57,362 bases of DNA, taken from a virus. The stretch spans positions 1-57,362 of the IMG/VR virus record IMGVR_UViG_3300030522_000007. One strand, 5' to 3'. Of this stretch, positions 46,095 to 56,400 are shown piece after piece. Below the pieces are notes generated by a model that searched no databases, was not told the DNA's origin, and was given only the letters and a program-made list of their open reading frames with translations. The position numbers and the translations under genes are program-made. Position 1 is the first letter of the stretch; every line of letters starts with the position of its first letter.

Positions 46095-48047
46095 ATGACT
46101 CTCGCTGTTGGCTTCCGCCTCGAACGCGACACGACGCGCGTGCTCGTGACGCCTGGCGTGCCTGCGACGACCGGCGGCACCACCACGGTCTCGACGCTCG
46201 TGTGCGGCTGGTATCCGAGCGCGCCTCTGCTCGCGGCAGTGCACAGCCTGGCGACCGAGTTCGGCTTCGATTATTCCGACGCGTACCGCCGCCGGCTGGG
46301 CGCGCTGCTGGACTACAGCCGCCTCACGTCGTCGCCGCCAATCAGCCCCGCGGACGCTGCCACGCTGCGCGACGCCTACTTCTCGGGTGCCGGCATCTCG
46401 CCGTTCTACTCGTGGGCCTACACGTGCGCTTACTTCAACGTGCCGGTCGTCACCCTGCCGACGCCCGAGGTGCTGCCCGTCTACCGCGATGACGACACGC
46501 CAGGCTGGGACGCCGCGGCCGAATCGCTGCAGCGCTTCCTGGCGCCGGGCCGGGCGAAGTTCCGTGTGCAGCCGGGCAAGCAGTTCCTTGTCGGGCTGCA
46601 GGTCGGTGACCCGCTCGTGCCTGTCTCGCGCTTCTTCGGCTTCCGCTGCTACGGCGACTGGTTCCAAGACTTTCGCCGCCAGCCGGACGGCACCGAACCC
46701 GACGTGCTGACCGGCAACTCTGTGGGCGGGACGTTTTTCCCGGCTGGGCGCCCGCTGCTTTTCTCTGTCGAGCTGCTGCACAGCGTAGCCACGTTCAAGG
46801 TCATCTACGAAGACACCGGCTCCACGCTCTACAGCGCGACCTACGCGCTCACCGGCGCCTACGACGCGCCCGGCGTGTGGAGTCTCAGCGCTGTGATCTA
46901 TTCCCCCGGCACCTGGGTGGAGGGGATCGAGGTGCTCGGCTATTCCGGTGGCGACGGTGTGCTGCCGCCGCTGCGCGGCATCTGCGGTGAAGGCACGCCG
47001 CTCTCGGGCAGCATCGGCAGGCTGCCGCGCCTGACCGGCAGGGCCTACATGGCAACGCGCAGCGCGGGTGTCTTGCCGGCGCTGCTCGGCTTGGGCGGCG
47101 TGCCCTACTCCATCTCGTCGGGCGAGATGCCGGCGATGACCAGTCGCGCGTCAGTGGCGCCGCCGGTGTCACTGCCGCCGCGCAGCGCGGGGAGCCTACC
47201 GGCGCTGACTGCTCGCGGCCACTCGACGGTCGGCACGGTGGGCAACAGCGCAGGCCGGCTGCCGGCGCTGCGTAGCCGCGGCGGGCGACCGATCGCCGAG
47301 TGCTACGGCGTGCTGCCACCGCTGCAGGGCCTGGCGGCTGCACTTGCGCCTGGCGAAGCGCGGATGTACTCGCACAGCGACATCGCCGCGACGATCCTGG
47401 CCGATCGCCTTGTCGTGGTGACGATGGACAGCGCCGGCACCGTGACGGCTGCCATGGTCAGCGCCTATCTCTACGATGCCGACATCAGCAGCGCCGCGGT
47501 GATCCTGACGCCTTCGGTGATCTCGGCCATTCTCGACGCGCTCATGTCGACCGTGGTGTTCACCGACGCCGGCACGCCGCTGTTCGACCAGCCCGCCCAG
47601 GTGTGGGTGCTCAACTTGGCCAACAACGCAACCTCTTCGTACGAGGGTTTCGACTTCAACTCCTTCGGCACCGTCAGCGGCAAGAGCTACGGGGTCAAGG
47701 CCGATGGGGTCTATCTGCTCGAAGGCGCCACCGACGCCGGTGCGGCCATCCGCGCCAGCGTGTCGTACGGCGCGCAGGACTTCAAGACCAAGACGCTCAA
47801 GAACATGACCCGCGCGTACGTTGGCGCATCGTCTACCGGCGCGCTGTACCTGAAGATCATCGCCAATGGCACGGAGTATGTGTACCAAGCGCGGGCATCG
47901 TCGGCGCAGGCGAAGCAGCAGCGCTTCGACGTTGGCCGCGGCTTGAAGGGCACCTACTTCACGTTCGAGATCTTCAACAAGGACGGCGGCGACTTCGAAC
48001 TCGACAGCGTGTCGTTCTTCGCCGCCGAATTCATCCGGAGGGTCTGA
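46095..48047 (+). CDS. Large tail protein with repeated LPAL motifs
   Basis: A protein of 650 residues. Residues 1-220 form one domain (SLATEFGFDYSDAYRRRLGA, the start of a DUF-like tail part). Residues about 290-420 contain repeats of a short motif, each about 20-30 residues apart: GVLPPLRG, GRLPRLTG, GVLPALLG, GEMPAMTS, GSLPALTA, GRLPALRS, GVLPPLQG. They look like a small solenoid or blade series. The C-terminal 200 residues are beta-rich and probably bind sugar or the next protein. Confidence 0.7.
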   Translation: MTLAVGFRLERDTTRVLVTPGVPATTGGTTTVSTLVCGWYPSAPLLAAVHSLATEFGFDYSDAYRRRLGALLDYSRLTSSPPISPADAATLRDAYFSGAGISPFYSWAYTCAYFNVPVVTLPTPEVLPVYRDDDTPGWDAAAESLQRFLAPGRAKFRVQPGKQFLVGLQVGDPLVPVSRFFGFRCYGDWFQDFRRQPDGTEPDVLTGNSVGGTFFPAGRPLLFSVELLHSVATFKVIYEDTGSTLYSATYALTGAYDAPGVWSLSAVIYSPGTWVEGIEVLGYSGGDGVLPPLRGICGEGTPLSGSIGRLPRLTGRAYMATRSAGVLPALLGLGGVPYSISSGEMPAMTSRASVAPPVSLPPRSAGSLPALTARGHSTVGTVGNSAGRLPALRSRGGRPIAECYGVLPPLQGLAAALAPGEARMYSHSDIAATILADRLVVVTMDSAGTVTAAMVSAYLYDADISSAAVILTPSVISAILDALMSTVVFTDAGTPLFDQPAQVWVLNLANNATSSYEGFDFNSFGTVSGKSYGVKADGVYLLEGATDAGAAIRASVSYGAQDFKTKTLKNMTRAYVGASSTGALYLKIIANGTEYVYQARASSAQAKQQRFDVGRGLKGTYFTFEIFNKDGGDFELDSVSFFAAEFIRRV

Positions 48048-48049
48048 CC

Positions 48050-49066
48050 ATGACCATGCTTTCACTGCCCCCGCTGACGGGCGGTCCTGGCCAGTACGTG
48101 CCGATCATCATGTCGGCGGCCTGGGCCAAGGCCGCAGAGCTTTCTGGTGTTGTCGATGCTCGCGTCGACGAAGCACTGGCGCTGGCCAGCAGCGCGCCGT
48201 CGACCGCGGCGCCGGATGCAGTGCTCGTTCCGACGCTGCCGGCATCGCCCGCCCTGCCTGGGACAACACAAGCCGAGGCTTCTGGCTTGCTCGACGCCGC
48301 GCGCGACGACGTGACGAACCTGCTGGTGGGCAAGTTCACGGAATTCCTCACGGCCTACTTTCCAGAGGACCAGTACATCACCGACGCGCAGGACTGGCTG
48401 CACCGGGCCATTGCCGTTGGCGGTACCGGCATCAGCACCGCGGTGGAGAGCCAGCTGTGGGAGCGCGCCCGCGCCCGCGCGCTGGCAGATGCCGCGCGTG
48501 CGCAGGAAGAACTGTCGCAGACCTTCGCGGCCCGGCGCTTCGCGGTGCCGCCCGGCGCGTACCTGCACGCCTCGCTGCAGATCGCGCGCGGCGCCCAGGA
48601 CGCCACGGCCGAGGCCGCGCGCGAGCAGGCCATCAAGAGCTTCGAAACCGAGGTCGGGAACACCCGCCTCGCCATCGAGCGCGCTATCAGCCTGCGCGGC
48701 CTGGCAGTTCAGTCAGCCGGGCAGTACATCGGCACGCTGGCCGCCGGGTCGCAAAGCGCGGTGGCTGCGGCAAGCGTTGTCGTCGAGTCGCAGAACCGCC
48801 TGGCCGCGACGCTCACGGACTACTACCGCGCGCAACTCGTGGCCATCGAACTGCCGGTGCGGGTGGCCACGACGAACGCAGAGCTCGGCGTGCGCACCAG
48901 CGAAGCGAACCTGCGCGCCGCGGTGGAAACACTTCACCGCCGCGTCGAGGCGGTGCTCGCCAATGCGCAGATGCTGGGCACGCAGGCTGCGGCCGCGTTC
49001 AACGCGCTGCACACGCAGGCGTCTGTCTCCGGCAACGACTCGACGACGACCAGCATTCAAGGGTAG
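48050..49066 (+). CDS. Helical virion protein, unknown
   Basis: A protein of 338 residues starting ATG at 48050. Mostly long amphipathic helices (ARALADAARAQEELSQTFAA; NLRAAVETLHRRVEAVLANA), in strong contrast with the beta-rich genes before it. It could be a tail needle, internal core or DNA-ejection protein. It is the last gene before late-promoter-like element C. Confidence 0.65.
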   Translation: MTMLSLPPLTGGPGQYVPIIMSAAWAKAAELSGVVDARVDEALALASSAPSTAAPDAVLVPTLPASPALPGTTQAEASGLLDAARDDVTNLLVGKFTEFLTAYFPEDQYITDAQDWLHRAIAVGGTGISTAVESQLWERARARALADAARAQEELSQTFAARRFAVPPGAYLHASLQIARGAQDATAEAAREQAIKSFETEVGNTRLAIERAISLRGLAVQSAGQYIGTLAAGSQSAVAAASVVVESQNRLAATLTDYYRAQLVAIELPVRVATTNAELGVRTSEANLRAAVETLHRRVEAVLANAQMLGTQAAAAFNALHTQASVSGNDSTTTSIQG

Positions 49067-49087
49067 CCCAGGGCGCGCGCCAGCCGC

Positions 49088-49122
49088 GCACCCACTAAAC
49101 CCCGCTCGCCGGCGGATAGATT
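49088..49122 (+). promoter_or_regulatory. Late-promoter-like element, copy C (internal-virion operon)
   Basis: GCACCCACTAAACCCCG at 49088-49104, then GCGGATAGATT at 49112-49122, with the same 15-base distance between AAA and GATA as in copy B. The ATG is at 49142, with AGAAGGGGA as ribosome-binding site after the predicted start. Confidence 0.65.
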
Positions 49123-49141
49123 GCGGCGAGAAGGGGATCGA

Positions 49142-50632
49142 ATGGCTACGACTGCCGACATCGGGTCAATGACCCCGTACCGCGACCCACGCACGGCGTT
49201 CGGTCGCCAACTCCCTGTTGGCCAGGCCACGGTGGGGACGATGGCCGACTTCGAGCGCGCTGCTGCGCCAGCCGCGATCGACCAGCCAGTGCAGCAACCT
49301 GCGCAGCCGCAGGGGCGCGTTGCAAGGGCAGTGGGTGCCGTTCGTAGCCCGGCCGTTGCGACGCTTGGCAAGGTCGGTGGCGTGGCAGCCGCGGCAGCGC
49401 CGGAAGTGCTCGACATTGGCAAGGTGGCGGCCAACCCGGCGTCCAGCGGCATCGACATTGCGACGCAGGCCGCAGAAGGAGCCGGACGACTGGCTTCTGC
49501 TGGCGCCAGCGGTTTGGCCGGCGCGAAGATTGGCGCCGGCATCGGCACGTTTATCGCACCGGGGCCCGGCACGATCATTGGCTCTGCCATTGGCGGCCTG
49601 GCGGGCGCGGCCGGCGGCTACTACGCTGCTGGCGAGGGCATCAAGGGGTTGCGCAGCGCCGTTGGCGCGGACCCAAGTTCGCCAGTCGATCGACTTTCGA
49701 CGCCTCCAGCCGTTGCGGCCCGGCCAGCCACATGGGCGCCCGGCACCGCTGGCGCGGGCCGAGGCCTCGTCAACCCGCCGCTCATTGGGCAGCCGCAGCC
49801 TGGCGCAAACCCAGCCGGTGTGATCCAGCGTGACGGCAACAGCTACTCGGGCGCCAACATCAAGGCAGGCGCCGACATCGCCGCGCCCGGCGGCGCGCTG
49901 CGCCCGCAGGCGCGGGTGTCGTCCATCGAAACACCGGGCGTGGCCGGCTACCAGGCCCAGCTCGCAAACATCCGCGCGATCGGCGACGCGCCGGCCTTCA
50001 TGGAGAACGGCACTCTTGCGCCGAATCCAGGCATGACAGGCTTCGGCGGTGCGACTCTTTCGAGCGAGGCCAACGCCAGGTTCAACGCCACGCAAGGCGG
50101 GGGCGGTGATCGCCTGATCGAAGCGCTGACCCGCAACGGGTCGCGGCGCTCGCTTGGCGAGGCGGCCAGCCTGGCCGTGCACCGCGATACCGCGGCCCGC
50201 GGCCAGGACATCGGCCTGGTGGGCCAGCAGGTGGCGGCTGGCACGCAGCGCGACGTGGCTGGCTCGCACGCCCAAGTGACGGCACGCGGCCAGGACATCG
50301 GTGCTGGCGTGCAGCGCGACGTGGCCAACATCGGCGCCGACGCGCGCACCTCGGCGGCCGAGACCGCGGCGAACGCGCGCGCAGCAGCGGCGGAATCTGG
50401 CGCGAAGCGGTACATCCACATGCCCGGCGGCACGAGGATTGTGGACACGGCCAATGGTCCGATGGCGGTGAAAGACCCGGACATGGTCTTCGACACGCGG
50501 ACCGGCCAGAAGGTGGACACCCAGCCGGCGCAGGGCCTGCAGGACACGCCCGCGCGGCGAGCCATTCGTGACGATCCGAAGCTGACCCGCGAACAGAAGA
50601 TCGCCAAGCTGAAGGCGCTGGACGCGAAATGA
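49142..50632 (+). CDS. Internal virion-like protein with Gly-zipper segment
   Basis: A protein of 496 residues; the ATG at 49142 is preferred over a weaker upstream ATG. Residues 120-170 contain a glycine-zipper hydrophobic stretch (GAKIGAGIGTFIAPGPGTII; GSAIGGLAGAAGGYYAAGEG) of the kind that inserts in membranes during DNA ejection. The C-terminal half repeats Arg-Asp-Val elements (RGQDIGLVGQQVAAGTQRDV, RGQDIGAGVQRDV). Probably ejected with DNA. Coupled to the next gene (ATGA). Confidence 0.7.
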   Translation: MATTADIGSMTPYRDPRTAFGRQLPVGQATVGTMADFERAAAPAAIDQPVQQPAQPQGRVARAVGAVRSPAVATLGKVGGVAAAAAPEVLDIGKVAANPASSGIDIATQAAEGAGRLASAGASGLAGAKIGAGIGTFIAPGPGTIIGSAIGGLAGAAGGYYAAGEGIKGLRSAVGADPSSPVDRLSTPPAVAARPATWAPGTAGAGRGLVNPPLIGQPQPGANPAGVIQRDGNSYSGANIKAGADIAAPGGALRPQARVSSIETPGVAGYQAQLANIRAIGDAPAFMENGTLAPNPGMTGFGGATLSSEANARFNATQGGGGDRLIEALTRNGSRRSLGEAASLAVHRDTAARGQDIGLVGQQVAAGTQRDVAGSHAQVTARGQDIGAGVQRDVANIGADARTSAAETAANARAAAAESGAKRYIHMPGGTRIVDTANGPMAVKDPDMVFDTRTGQKVDTQPAQGLQDTPARRAIRDDPKLTREQKIAKLKALDAK

Positions 50633-53205
50633 GCCAGTACGAGGCGTACCTCGACGCGCCGCCGGCCGACGAGTACGAGGCCTATCTCGGGCCCGCCAAG
50701 CCGCCGCCCAAGACAGGGGTTCTGCGTGGCATCGGCGACACGGCCATATCGCTCGGGCAGGGCGTTGTCGGCGGCGTCAAGAGTCTCGTGGATGTTGGCG
50801 GTACCGGCACAAAGGCGAGCCGCGTCCTCGGCGACATCGGGCAGGCGATGGAGGGCGCGTATTCGCCAGCGCGCGCCGCTGAGCGCCAGGCCCGCCAAGC
50901 CACGGTCGAAGAAGCTGACGCATCCGGCAGCACGCTCAAGACCATCACGTCGCGCCTCGGCGGCTTCGCCGAAGCGCCAATCGACACCCTCGCGCAAGGC
51001 ATCGGGTCGATGGCACCGACTCTGATCGGTGCGATTGCCACAAAGGGCAAGTCCATTGCCCCGCGACTCGGCATCGGCGCTGGCATGGGCGTTGGCTCGA
51101 TCAAAGGCGGGAACTACGATGCGGTCAAGGGCGAGGCACTGAAGGCGGGACGCAGCGAGGCCGAGGCGGAAGCGCTGGCCACGCGCGCGTCGGAGTACAG
51201 CCGTGAGAACGCGCCGCAGCAGGTCCTGGGCGGCGTGCTGGGTGCGCTGGATGCTTGGAGCGGCGTTGAGCGCCTTGTCGGCGGCCTGGCGGGCGGTGTT
51301 CAGAAGGTCGGCGGCGGGCTACTGAAGCGCGTCGGCAAGGCGGCCGCTGAAGAGGCTGCGCCTGAGTTTGCGCAAGGGGCCCAGGGTAAGTACGCCGAAA
51401 ACGAGGCGTTGAACCGGGCCGGCTTCACAACCGACCCAATGAGCGGCGTTCTGGGGTCCGGCATCCACGATGCGGCCGTTGGTGCGGTGCTTGGTGGCGC
51501 TGTCGGCGTGCCGCGCGGGCGCCAGCACGCTGCAGCGCCGGCTACGCCTGCCCAGCCTGCCGCTGAGCCTGCTGCTGCTTCAGCCGAGCAACCTATCGTG
51601 CAGCCATTGCCAGGCGATGAAATCCGGGCCGGCAAACTGCCCGAGGGCGGGCCGCTCGCCAAGGCCGTCAATGCTGGCGTCGAGAGCCAGGCCCAGGCCG
51701 TGGACGCTGCGACGGCGCCAGCCGCAGCCGCCGGGCCGGCACTGCTGACCGACGATGAGCAAAACGCGGCACTGTTCTACGTGGAACAACGTCGCACCGA
51801 CGGCACGCTGGCCGGCCGCCGGTTCGCTTCCCTGTTCGACGCCGGGCGCATTCCGCCGAGCGAGGCGCTGCGGCTGTTCCTGCTGGATCAGCAGGGTGCC
51901 GACTTCAATCTGCCTGCGCCAGACGTCGAAGCGACCGAGATCAGCTTCGAAGATGCGGCGCGCGCCCAACAAGACCCCAATGCGGCCCTGGATCAGTTGA
52001 CCGGCCTGCCCGTCGGCCAGGCCACAGAGTTGCCGGTCGAGGCCGTCGAGCCAGCGCCAGCTCGAACCCACGTGGGCCCCATCGCGCGAGTGGAGCGTAG
52101 CGCTCAGCCAGCGCCGGCCGCGCCGATGACCGACCCCGACCTGGTGGCGGCCTACGTGGCCCAGCGGCGCGCCGAAGGGACGCTCGCGGGCCGGCGCTTC
52201 GCGGGTGACTTCGACGCCGGGCGCATCAAGCCCGCCGACGTGCTGGCGTTGCTGAAGCCGAAGCAGACGCCTACCGCAGACGAGCGCATCGCCGCGGCCG
52301 CCGGCCAGGCGCCGAAGCCCAAGGGTGGCATCGTGGTGGCCGAGTCGCCGAAGCGCAAGACTGCGGACGCCATCCCAGTCGGCGAGGTCACCGAGGTGCC
52401 GCCCACCGGCGACGTGACCGAGCTCGAGTCCATCCCAGTGGGTGAGGCCTCGGAGGTGATCCCGACTGGCGAGGCCGCGCCGCTGCCCAAGAGCATCCCG
52501 GCTGGCCGGGCCACTGAAGTGGTGCCAGAAACGATCCTCGCCGATGACTTCCTCACCACGGACGGCATGCCGTATGGGTCCAAGGTGGCCGCGAAGTCGC
52601 GCGCTCAGAAGGAAGGCCTGGGCCCCGAGCACCTGGTGGAGATCCAGGGCGCAGGCTGGGTGGTGCGCCCGCAAGCCGCGGCAGACAAACCCGCGGCGGA
52701 GGCCAAGCCAGCAGCCGCACCTGCAGCACCTCAAGACGCGCCTGCGCACAAGGTCGGCGACCTGGTGAAGTTGACAAAGCCCGGGCTGAACGGCCGCGTC
52801 AACATCGCTGGGTCCATCACCCAGCTGCTGCCCGATGGCCGGCTGGAGATTCGCACCCAGAACGACGGCTACATGAAGGTGGCGCCGTCCGAACTCGGGC
52901 ACAAGAAGCCTGAGCCGGCGCCAGCAGCCGCGTCCATCAACGCAGCGGCCCCGGCGACTGAATCCGCGGGTTCATCCGAGGCTCGCGGTGCGCGAACACC
53001 GTCGAAGGCCGCTGCACCCACCAAGCCCGCGCAGATCACGGTCCCGCCGTCGTTCGCCCGAAAGCACATGGTCACCACCATGGCCTTTCACGAAGCGACG
53101 GGCGATCTCCAGCCGACCGAGATGGACGCCAAGAAGGCGCTCAAGGCGCTGGATGAAGACATCGGCGAAATGCGGGCCTTCGTGGCTTGCCTGAAAGGCT
53201 CCTGA
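50629..53205 (+). CDS. Large internal virion-like protein with duplicated modules
   Basis: A protein of 858 residues. It starts with a repeat (QYEAYLDAP and DEYEAYLGP), continues with a hydrophobic glycine-rich segment (GIGAGMGVGSIKGGNY) and has two copies of a 35-residue module (QRRTDGTLAGRRFASLFDAG near 385; QRRAEGTLAGRRFAGDFDAG near 510). Then come PTGE/PVGE-type repeats and an SH3-like part near 705-760 (GDLVKLTKPGLNGRVNI). The layout suits a core protein ejected into the host. The stop shares a base with the next start. Confidence 0.7.
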   Translation: MSQYEAYLDAPPADEYEAYLGPAKPPPKTGVLRGIGDTAISLGQGVVGGVKSLVDVGGTGTKASRVLGDIGQAMEGAYSPARAAERQARQATVEEADASGSTLKTITSRLGGFAEAPIDTLAQGIGSMAPTLIGAIATKGKSIAPRLGIGAGMGVGSIKGGNYDAVKGEALKAGRSEAEAEALATRASEYSRENAPQQVLGGVLGALDAWSGVERLVGGLAGGVQKVGGGLLKRVGKAAAEEAAPEFAQGAQGKYAENEALNRAGFTTDPMSGVLGSGIHDAAVGAVLGGAVGVPRGRQHAAAPATPAQPAAEPAAASAEQPIVQPLPGDEIRAGKLPEGGPLAKAVNAGVESQAQAVDAATAPAAAAGPALLTDDEQNAALFYVEQRRTDGTLAGRRFASLFDAGRIPPSEALRLFLLDQQGADFNLPAPDVEATEISFEDAARAQQDPNAALDQLTGLPVGQATELPVEAVEPAPARTHVGPIARVERSAQPAPAAPMTDPDLVAAYVAQRRAEGTLAGRRFAGDFDAGRIKPADVLALLKPKQTPTADERIAAAAGQAPKPKGGIVVAESPKRKTADAIPVGEVTEVPPTGDVTELESIPVGEASEVIPTGEAAPLPKSIPAGRATEVVPETILADDFLTTDGMPYGSKVAAKSRAQKEGLGPEHLVEIQGAGWVVRPQAAADKPAAEAKPAAAPAAPQDAPAHKVGDLVKLTKPGLNGRVNIAGSITQLLPDGRLEIRTQNDGYMKVAPSELGHKKPEPAPAAASINAAAPATESAGSSEARGARTPSKAAAPTKPAQITVPPSFARKHMVTTMAFHEATGDLQPTEMDAKKALKALDEDIGEMRAFVACLKGS

Positions 53206-53435
53206 TGCCAGCGGTGATCCCAGCCCCTGCTGCGTCGCCGCCGGCCGCGCCAGCGCCAGTGCAGGCCGATCCCGTGCGTGAGGCGGTTGTCCTGCTGGCC
53301 ACCAACGCCGGCGAGGTGACCCGCATCAACGAGTCCATCGCCAAGGCCCTGGCCAACAAGCGCGTCTTCGTCACCGAAGTTGTCGCCTGGACCAGCGAAG
53401 GCCGGATCAAGAAACTCATCACGAGAGAACAGTAG
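53205..53435 (+). CDS. Small virion-operon protein, unknown
   Basis: A protein of 76 residues; the ATG at 53205 shares one base with the preceding stop (TGATG). Pro/Ala-rich N terminus, then VREAVVLLATNAGEVTRINE, a helix, and VFVTEVVAWTSEGRIKKL. It may be a chaperone or small linker for the tail protein that follows two bases later. Confidence 0.6.
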   Translation: MPAVIPAPAASPPAAPAPVQADPVREAVVLLATNAGEVTRINESIAKALANKRVFVTEVVAWTSEGRIKKLITREQ

Positions 53436-53436
53436 C

Positions 53437-56400
53437 TTGCCCGCCATCCCAACAGCAGTAACGCGCGCCGCCCCGGAGGGCACGCACATCGTGCGCTGGG
53501 GCAACATCGCCGCGCACTCGTTGACGTTCGCGCTCGACGACACCGGCACTGTTGGCATCGTTGGGGCGGGGTCGATCGTGAACACTGGCACGACCACTGC
53601 GCCGTGGTCGATCGCCCCCATCGTTGGCATCGCCATCTCGCCAAGCAGCGGGTCACTTGCAGCCGGCGCTACGCAGGTGCTGACGATCACGCTGAGCATC
53701 GCGGGCACCTACGTGGTGGACTTGGTGAGCGCTGGTGCAACGATCGCCGGGAACCCGCAAACCATCATCGCCGCGCCGGCCGTCGCCCCGAGCCTCACCT
53801 GGACGGCGCCAAGCCCGGCCGCGGGCGTTGTCGGGGTGGCGTCTGGCAACTTCACGGCCACGCTTTTGAACGGTGTTTCGAGCGTTGTGGTGACGCCGGC
53901 TTCGACGCTGGCAGGCACATGGACGCCCACCACGCGCACGCTCACGGTCGGGTCGCCGACCAGCACTTTCACGTTCACGCCGTCGGCGTCCGGGGCGCAC
54001 TCGGCCAGCCTCGGCAACAACGCGCTCATCACGCCGCCGGCAGCAGTCGGCTACGCCGCCAGCGCAGCGGCAACGGCCTTCACGCTGGCAGGGTCCACGA
54101 GCGGCATCACGGGCATTGCGACGACGTTCACGGTCACGCCCAACGCGCCGCTGTCCGCTGCCTGCACGGTCAGCATCACGGCCGCTGGCGCCACGCTGAG
54201 CACCGCGAGCCTGAGCTTCGCCTCGGGAGCCATCGCGGCACAGACCTTCACGGTCACGCGCGCCACCGACGGCACCACCAGCGTCAGCATCACCAACAGC
54301 CTGGGCCTGACCAACACCGGCAGCCCGATCAGCTACGCCACCAGCGCGTCGACGGTCGCGTCACTTCTGGTCTACCCATCGACCACAGGAACATCGCTGC
54401 CCTACAGCGCAACGGTGCTGCCGCTTGAAGGGGCACTGCCCGCCGGGTACGAGTTCTCGAGCCCGGACGATGCGACGATCAGAACCAGCGTGCTGTCCAC
54501 CTGGAGCGACGGAAGCGCGGCTGTGGCCATCGTGACCGGCGCAGCTAGCGCAGTGGCCGGTACGCCGTCGACCGTCCGCTTGCTGGCTGTGGCCGCTGGC
54601 AGCAGCACACCCCTGACTTCATCAGCGATCTCGGCGCTTGTGTCGTCTGTTTCGGTGGCCTTTGGCAGCCCATATGGCACGGCCAGCATCATCAGTTTCT
54701 CCACTCCAGAGCGAATCTGGTGGGCAAACGCGCACACGATCTGCGCGCGGTATCGAGTGGCCGCGCCAACGCCAGGCACCACCGCGCTTGAGGCGGTGAT
54801 CGACATCCACGCATGGGCCGGTCGCGCGTTGGTCGAGGTGACTGTCGAGAACGGCAAGATGACCACGGCAACGCCGACAAAACCAACCGCGGCCAGTTAT
54901 ACGGGCGCCACCGTCAGCATCAACGGCGGCGCGGCCATCGCCACAGTTAATGCAAGTGGTGCACCGGAGGGCAACCACGCAGCGTTCCGCAGTTGGTACG
55001 CCATCGGTTGGATCGGTGGCGACCCCGGGCTGCGAGTGACACAGGCCGTTGCCGAGTTGCAGAGACACCCGCTGTTGTGGAAGATGGATCAGTCGAACAG
55101 CACATTCGACATGACCGGCTACGCCAGCGACGCTTACACGCCGTGGGGCAATGGTCGGCATCCTGCGTCGGGCATGGGCGGCACTGGTGACGCTGATTTC
55201 ATCGGCCCACTGCCGAAGTGGGAGGCCCGTTTCCTGCAATCAGGCGACTACCGCGCGGCGCGCGCCACAGAAGTCGCCGCCCTGGCGGTGCTGGGCTTCA
55301 ACGTCAACTACCGCGACAGCACCACCGGCCTGGTGCCCACCTTCGCCGAGTTGACCGGCAAAACCCAGCAGGGCGGCGTGTGGCCAAGCCAGAGCAACGG
55401 CGGCGATCAGATGATGTGGGAGGTAGCCCACCATCCCGCCGCTGGCCTGATGGCCTTCATCTGTCGTCCGAGCCCGGTGTTCATCGAGATTGCGCAGAAG
55501 GTGGCTGTGTGGAACGGCACCTGGAGCACCGCACGCAATGGAGGCCCAACGATCACCACAGGCGTGTTCGGCCAGACCTACCAAGGGCGGGGCCGGGCCT
55601 GGTGCCTGCGCAGCCTGGCGCACGCAGTCTTTCTCACGCCCGACGCGCTGCCGTGGAAGGCTGCCGGCAAGACATCGATCAGCGACAACGTTACTTGGAT
55701 GCAGGGATTCAGCGGCGCTGCTGCATTGACGTTGAACTGCAGCATTGAGCAGGCATGGTACGACCCACAGAGCGGGCAGACAGGCGCCAACCGCTTCGTG
55801 CACCCGGTGTGGTTCCACCACTACCAGGTGACCGAGCTGCACAAGGTTGCCAGTGCGCGGCTGCTCACCGGCAGCGCACAGACCGCGCTCAACGCCCTGG
55901 CGGACTGGTTTGCGCTGCAGCCCGTGCGCTGGGTCAACGAACAGAGCGGCACGGGCGACTCGACAATCGACGGCGGGTGGCGCTACATCCCTTACGAGTT
56001 GTCCATCGGCAAGAACATCACCACGGTCGACTCGGAAACGACCTGGGGCGCGCAGATGAAGTGGTGGTACCAGACGGGCGCCACGCTCAACGGCGGCGGG
56101 CCATTCGCCAGCTCGCCCAGTGGAGCGTCAGGCGCGATCAGTAGCAGCGTGGTCGCGGTGCCCAACACCTACGCCGACTTCAGCACCGAGAGCGCGGCGG
56201 GCGGGTACTACCCGAGCTACTGGTGGGCGGCGCTGCAGGCTGCTTACGAGCGCGGCGTGAGCGGATCAGGGCTGGCCATGGCCACTGTGGTGCAGAACGC
56301 GTCGAACTTGGCGACGTGGCGCCAAGGCTTCCAGGCCGACCCGCGCTGGGGAGCGTTCGCGCGCAACTACGTGCCGGCAGGATTCGGAACCGACTCAAAC

